Shown piece after piece: positions 22,423 to 25,527 of a DNA stretch of 25,527 bases. Position 1 is the first letter of the stretch. Every line of letters begins with the position of its first letter. The DNA comes from JANMQK01 sp031370485 (GTDB taxonomy: Bacteria; Acidobacteriota; Polarisedimenticolia; Gp22-AA2): positions 1 to 25,527 of the forward strand of contig JANMQK010000303.1 of the NCBI GenBank assembly GCA_031370485.1, in the 5' to 3' direction. The notes under the pieces are model-generated. The model was not told the DNA's origin. It did not search any database and saw only the letters and a list, made by a program, of their open reading frames with translations. Position numbers and translations under genes: made by a program.

Positions 22423-23358
22423 CTACGCGTCCCCGCGGGCCCGGTCAACGACGGGCGCGCCGGTCGCAGCGAGAATCGCGGCCGCGCCCACGACGAACGC
22501 CACTCCGGCCCAGCGGGGTGGCGTCAGCCGCTCCTCGAGCACGATCGCCGCGAGGAGAAGCGTCCCGACCGGCTCGAAGGTGCTCAGGATGGACGCGGTC
22601 TGCGGCCCGACCCGCTGCAGCCCCGTGACGAAGAGGCAGAACCCCGCGACCGTTGCGAAGATCACCATCCCCAGGACCGCCATCCAGGCGGCGAGGGTGG
22701 AGGGGAGGTGGAATCCCCCCCGGATCAACGCCGCCAGGTCGAACGACATGGCGGCGCCGCTGATGACCAGGGCGCCGCCGAAGAATCCCGGCACCCCCGT
22801 CGTCAGGATGTCGAGGCCGAGGATGAAGAAGGCGTACCAGAGCCCGGCCGCCATGGCAAGCGCGACCCCGGTGGCCGGCGCGTCGACACCCGTCTCCCCG
22901 GCGCAAAGCCGGGTCCCGACAAGCGCCATGGCGAGCGCCGCCAGGCGGACTCTCGATGGAGGACGAGCCGTCCGCACCCAGAGAATCAGCGCGAGCCAGG
23001 CCGGGCAGGTGTAGAGAAGGACCTCGGTCAGGCTCGCGGAAAGCGTCTCGAGAGCGGCGAAGAAAAGCGCCGACTGCAGGGCGAACCCGCAGGCTCCCCA
23101 GGCCACCAGCGCCAGCACCCGCCCGCGGCGCAGGGTCGCGGCCTGCCGGCGGAGAACCGGGACCAGAAGGACCGCCGCCCAGAGAAAAAGCGCGGCCAGT
23201 GTGAACCGTGTCGCCAGGAGCGACCCCAGGCCCACGCCCTCGGTGTAGGCGATCTTCCCGAAGACACTCAGCGAGGCGTAGCAGAATGCGGAGACAATCA
23301 CCAGGCTGAACCCGGGGAGATCGCTCGTCGTGCGTCCCTCTTCCCTTCCGGCCGTCAT
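22423..23358 (-). CDS. EamA (DMT) family transporter
   Basis: The 311-residue membrane protein has ten predicted helices in two EamA repeats. The first begins FSLVIVSAFCYASLSVFGKI and the second near VALAMAAGLWYAFFILGLDI; the C-terminal repeat carries STFEPVGTLLLAAIVLEERL, the standard E-P-V/L and E-x-L ending of the family. Substrates of this family are varied metabolites such as amino acids, so none can be named. A GGGGGAG ribosome-binding site precedes the ATG at 23358. The gene is first in a four-gene minus-strand operon, 28 bases ahead of the homocysteine methyltransferase gene. By position it could import the methylated donor or export methionine or a by-product; this is inference only. 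Confidence 0.88.
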   Translation of the reverse strand: MTAGREEGRTTSDLPGFSLVIVSAFCYASLSVFGKIAYTEGVGLGSLLATRFTLAALFLWAAVLLVPVLRRQAATLRRGRVLALVAWGACGFALQSALFFAALETLSASLTEVLLYTCPAWLALILWVRTARPPSRVRLAALAMALVGTRLCAGETGVDAPATGVALAMAAGLWYAFFILGLDILTTGVPGFFGGALVISGAAMSFDLAALIRGGFHLPSTLAAWMAVLGMVIFATVAGFCLFVTGLQRVGPQTASILSTFEPVGTLLLAAIVLEERLTPPRWAGVAFVVGAAAILAATGAPVVDRARGDA

Positions 23359-23405
23359 CTCCCCCCCGTCACCGGCCGCTTCGTCATGCGCGGCGGCAGG
23401 CCCCG

Positions 23406-23411
23406 ATTATA
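23406..23411 (-). promoter_or_regulatory. Probable -10 box of the minus-strand corrinoid operon
   Basis: TATAAT on the minus strand (23411-23406) would start transcription near 23399, a leader of about 40 bases before the EamA ATG. No good -35 box is seen. Confidence 0.4.
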
Positions 23412-23424
23412 GGCGTGGCGGTCG

Positions 23425-23433
23425 TGGTATCGT
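23425..23433 (+). promoter_or_regulatory. Extended -10 element predicting a leaderless FIST mRNA
   Basis: TGGTATCGT (23425-23433) is an extended -10, and exactly six bases separate it from the ATG at 23440. This is the same spacing as at cutA and the APC pseudogene. No clear -35 box is visible. Confidence 0.55.
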
Positions 23434-23439
23434 TCGCAC

Positions 23440-24618
23440 ATGGCGACCTCGGCGGGAGTCGGGCTGTCGACCGAGTCCGACACGCAACAGGCAGCGCGCG
23501 ACGCGGCCCGCCGGGCCCTCGAGCAAAGCGGCGCCGACCGGGCCGACTGGGGGGTCGTGTTCGCGACGGCGGCCCACCGGCCGGGCTACGCGTCCATCCT
23601 GTCCGAGGTCAGGTCGACACTCGGCACCGGCGAGATCAGCGGGTGCAGCGCGGCCGGAGTCCTGACCACCGGCCAGGAGGTCGAGAGACGGCCCGGTGTG
23701 GCGGTGCTCGCGGTCCGCTCGGACCGGTTCGAGTGCCGCGCCGCGATCGCCACGGCGCACGACAGGGATGGTCAGGACGCCGCCCGCGAGATCGCACGGC
23801 AGATCGCGGGCGCCCCGGGCGCCGGCCTCGCGGTCCTTCTCCCGGACGCCTCCTCCGTCCGGCCCGACACCCTGCTCCAGGCGCTCGCCGGCGCGGCCCC
23901 CGGTGTCGAGGCGGTCGGGGCGGCCGCTTCCGGCGATCCCAGGAACGGACAGACCTTCCAGTTCTGCGGCAGGAACGTGGCGACCCGGGGTGTCGCCGCC
24001 CTGGCATTAACAGGCGGGCTGAAGGCCGACATCAACATCACCCAGGGATGCCAGCCCCTCGGGGAACCGTGCATCATCACGCGCGGGCGGGACAACCTCA
24101 TCATGGAGCTCGACGGGCGGCCCGCGCTCGAGGCCCTCAGGGCCCACCTGCCGGGCAGCCTGCGCGACTCCCTCGATCTCATCGCGGGCCACCTGTTCGT
24201 GGGTCTGCCGCCCGACCCGGCGCAGGACCGCATCGACCCCGGGGAGTACCTGGTGCGCAGCCTCATCGGCGCCGACAAGGAGACAGGCGCTCTCGCCGTT
24301 GGAGGCACCGTCCGCGAAGGACAGCCGGTGGCGTTTGTGCTGCGCGAGTCCCAGTCGGCGCGCGATGACCTCAAGAGGATGCTGGCGGGGCTCCGGGGCC
24401 GCCCGGAGGATTACCGCTTCGGCTTCTACTTCAACTGCGCCGCGCGCGGGTCCGCCCTGTACGGCATGCCCGGGATCGATACCGCCTACATCTCGGGCGC
24501 CCTCGGCGACCTGCCGATCGTCGGGTTCTTCGGCAACGGGGAGTTCGCCCCGCTGCGCGGCATGAACCGGCATTTCACCCACACGGGGGTCCTGGCGCTC
24601 GTAAAGGAATCGGCCTGA
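23440..24618 (+). CDS. FIST domain protein (FIST_N and FIST_C)
   Basis: The 392-residue protein has both FIST halves. The N-terminal half includes AAHRPGYASILSEVRSTLG, then the family hallmark ISGCSAAGVLT. The C-terminal half has NLIMELDGRPALEALRAHLP, VGGTVREGQPVAFVLRES, then FNCAARGSALYGMPGIDT and LPIVGFFGNGEFAP, ending HFTHTGVLALV. FIST proteins are thought to be intracellular sensors, probably of small ligands such as amino acids, and are often coupled to two-component or methyl-accepting systems. No kinase or chemoreceptor lies beside it here. The ATG at 23440 has no Shine-Dalgarno sequence and follows an extended -10, so the mRNA may be leaderless. It diverges from the corrinoid operon. 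Confidence 0.92.
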   Translation: MATSAGVGLSTESDTQQAARDAARRALEQSGADRADWGVVFATAAHRPGYASILSEVRSTLGTGEISGCSAAGVLTTGQEVERRPGVAVLAVRSDRFECRAAIATAHDRDGQDAAREIARQIAGAPGAGLAVLLPDASSVRPDTLLQALAGAAPGVEAVGAAASGDPRNGQTFQFCGRNVATRGVAALALTGGLKADINITQGCQPLGEPCIITRGRDNLIMELDGRPALEALRAHLPGSLRDSLDLIAGHLFVGLPPDPAQDRIDPGEYLVRSLIGADKETGALAVGGTVREGQPVAFVLRESQSARDDLKRMLAGLRGRPEDYRFGFYFNCAARGSALYGMPGIDTAYISGALGDLPIVGFFGNGEFAPLRGMNRHFTHTGVLALVKESA

Positions 24619-24633
24619 GACGCACGGGGGCTT

Positions 24634-24642
24634 TGCTATAAT
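24634..24642 (+). promoter_or_regulatory. Extended -10 promoter of the exonuclease-like gene
   Basis: TGCTATAAT (24634-24642) is a consensus extended -10. Transcription would begin near 24649, about 54 bases before the ATG at 24703. The -35 region is poor. Confidence 0.6.
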
Positions 24643-24702
24643 CCTTCCCTTCTCCCGCTCCCCGGCGCCCCGGCCCCCCGACGACGAGGTTTTCGGATCC
24701 CG

Positions 24703-25527
24703 ATGAGACCACCCGCGCTCCAGGAAGCGATCCTGGCCCACCTTCTCGATGCCGGCGGGGCCCGGACCAGCCGCGATCTCGCCTCCCGTTTCCTGCGGAT
24801 CAACGCCGGCGACGAGGCCACCTGCCACCGTCTGCTGGCTCCCGTCCTGTCCGGTGTCGACGGGGTCGTCTACAGCGACGCCGCGGGATGGTCGTACCGT
24901 CCGCCCGCCCGCGGGCGGGCCGCGCCTCCGCCGGTCGCCTCCTCGGCCGCGACCGCGGAGGAGCCTCGGAGCGCGCACCGCGAGGCGCTCTCTGTCGGGT
25001 TGGGCGATTTCGTGGCCCTCGCGGCGGACGGCGCGGGACCCGGGGGGAGCGGCTCGGTGAGGACCGTGAGTCTTCTCCCATTCGTCGCCGGCGAGGAATG
25101 CCAGGAGGAGCACCTGCCTTCATGGGCCGGCGACGAAGACGGCTGGAACGCCGGGGCGGATGGCGGCGCAACAGGGCTCGCCCGTGAGGATCTCGAGGCG
25201 GTTATCGAAGCGGTGGGTGACCTGCCGATCGTCTGTCACCGCGCGGGCCGCGAGGTCGAGCCGCTGCGCAGGGCCTGCGCGGACGCGGGGCTCCCCTTTC
25301 ATCCCCGGGTGATCTCGGCGGCGAAGCTGGGGCACCTGCTGCAGGGGCTGAAGGCGAACCACGCTCTCCTCGACCTGGCGGCGGCGCTGGGGATCGAGGG
25401 GCGCGGCCCGGACGACTGCCGCGGCCGCGTGCGGCTCGTGGCCGCCGCCTACTTGAAGATGACCGCCATGATCGAGGATCGCGGGATCGACTCGCTCGAA
25501 GCCCTCCTCGAGTACCAGGACATGCCG
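24703..25527 (+). CDS. Catalytically degenerate DnaQ-exonuclease-like protein (3' end outside window)
   Basis: The visible 275 residues run open to the window edge. Residues 1-65 resemble a small helical, winged-helix-like domain (ILAHLLDAGGARTSRDLASR, ending GVVYSDAAGWSYR). After a Pro/Ala linker, residues of about 100-270 follow the order of DnaQ/DEDDh exonucleases. FVALAADGAGPG stands where FVVLDLETTGL is expected, CHRAGREVEPLRRACADAGL where HNxxFDxxFL is expected, and DDCRGRVRLVAAA where HRALGDARATA is expected. The domain tail ends in GIDSLEALLEYQ, like the GITTLEDLLAFQ of DnaQ-UvrC fusion proteins. Catalytic acids are mostly replaced (A107, E184, R242), so nuclease activity is unlikely. 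A UvrC-type GIY-YIG endonuclease half may follow outside the window. Alignment is by eye. Confidence 0.5.
   Translation, partial: MRPPALQEAILAHLLDAGGARTSRDLASRFLRINAGDEATCHRLLAPVLSGVDGVVYSDAAGWSYRPPARGRAAPPPVASSAATAEEPRSAHREALSVGLGDFVALAADGAGPGGSGSVRTVSLLPFVAGEECQEEHLPSWAGDEDGWNAGADGGATGLAREDLEAVIEAVGDLPIVCHRAGREVEPLRRACADAGLPFHPRVISAAKLGHLLQGLKANHALLDLAAALGIEGRGPDDCRGRVRLVAAAYLKMTAMIEDRGIDSLEALLEYQDMP

Overview
The window is a gene-dense, high-GC (by eye mid to upper 60s percent) bacterial chromosome segment with about 22 protein genes or gene remnants and one tRNA. No gap between genes exceeds 300 bases. Enolase next to an FtsB/DivIC protein, an initiator tRNA and a c-di-AMP riboswitch mark core bacterial DNA. 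No phage, insertion sequence, CRISPR array or plasmid gene is visible. The mix of CRTAC1/UnbV-type repeat lipoprotein, cohesin-like secreted protein, MttB-type methyltransferase and high GC would suit an Acidobacteriota-like or similar soil/sediment lineage, but no taxonomic marker here settles it.

Layout. 1-1505: three plus-strand genes (a Cys-rich secreted protein cut by the window edge, a small protein made of two copies of one domain, an exported protein). 1540-3432: a PLP trans-sulfuration enzyme with a near-consensus promoter, then a small exported protein. 3430-3771: cutA on the minus strand, with a promoter that places transcription start on the ATG. 3840-6942: a phosphohexomutase homologue lacking the usual phosphoserine, enolase and an FtsB-like protein, packed head to tail. 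7036-7205: promoter, initiator tRNA and terminator. 7272-12433: a transport block of a ChrA-family transporter, a truncated MFS gene, a promoter plus ydaO-type c-di-AMP riboswitch, a KimA-like permease and an intact MFS transporter whose N-terminus matches the truncated one. 12463-14798: an exported lipocalin-like protein (minus), an amino-acid permease pseudogene with its middle deleted (plus), and a DUF3999-like membrane-anchored protein (minus).

14865-19351: an overlapping operon of an FtsX/MacB-type permease, its ATPase and a TPR plus FG-GAP/UnbV lipoprotein. 19335-23358: a four-gene minus-strand operon of EamA transporter, homocysteine S-methyltransferase, non-pyrrolysine MttB-family methyltransferase and a stand-alone MetH reactivation domain. 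This reads as a split, cobalamin-dependent methyl-transfer system that may feed methyl groups from an unknown methylated amine to homocysteine; its corrinoid protein is not in the window. 23440-24618: a FIST-domain sensor gene, probably leaderless. 24703-end: a partial gene resembling a DnaQ-type exonuclease that has lost its acidic catalytic residues.

The best candidates for new biology are the split corrinoid operon, the riboswitch/KimA unit that appears to interrupt a chrA-MFS pair, the serine-less phosphohexomutase, the ABC/UnbV operon and the inactive exonuclease-like protein. All calls are from reading sequence; no searches were run.
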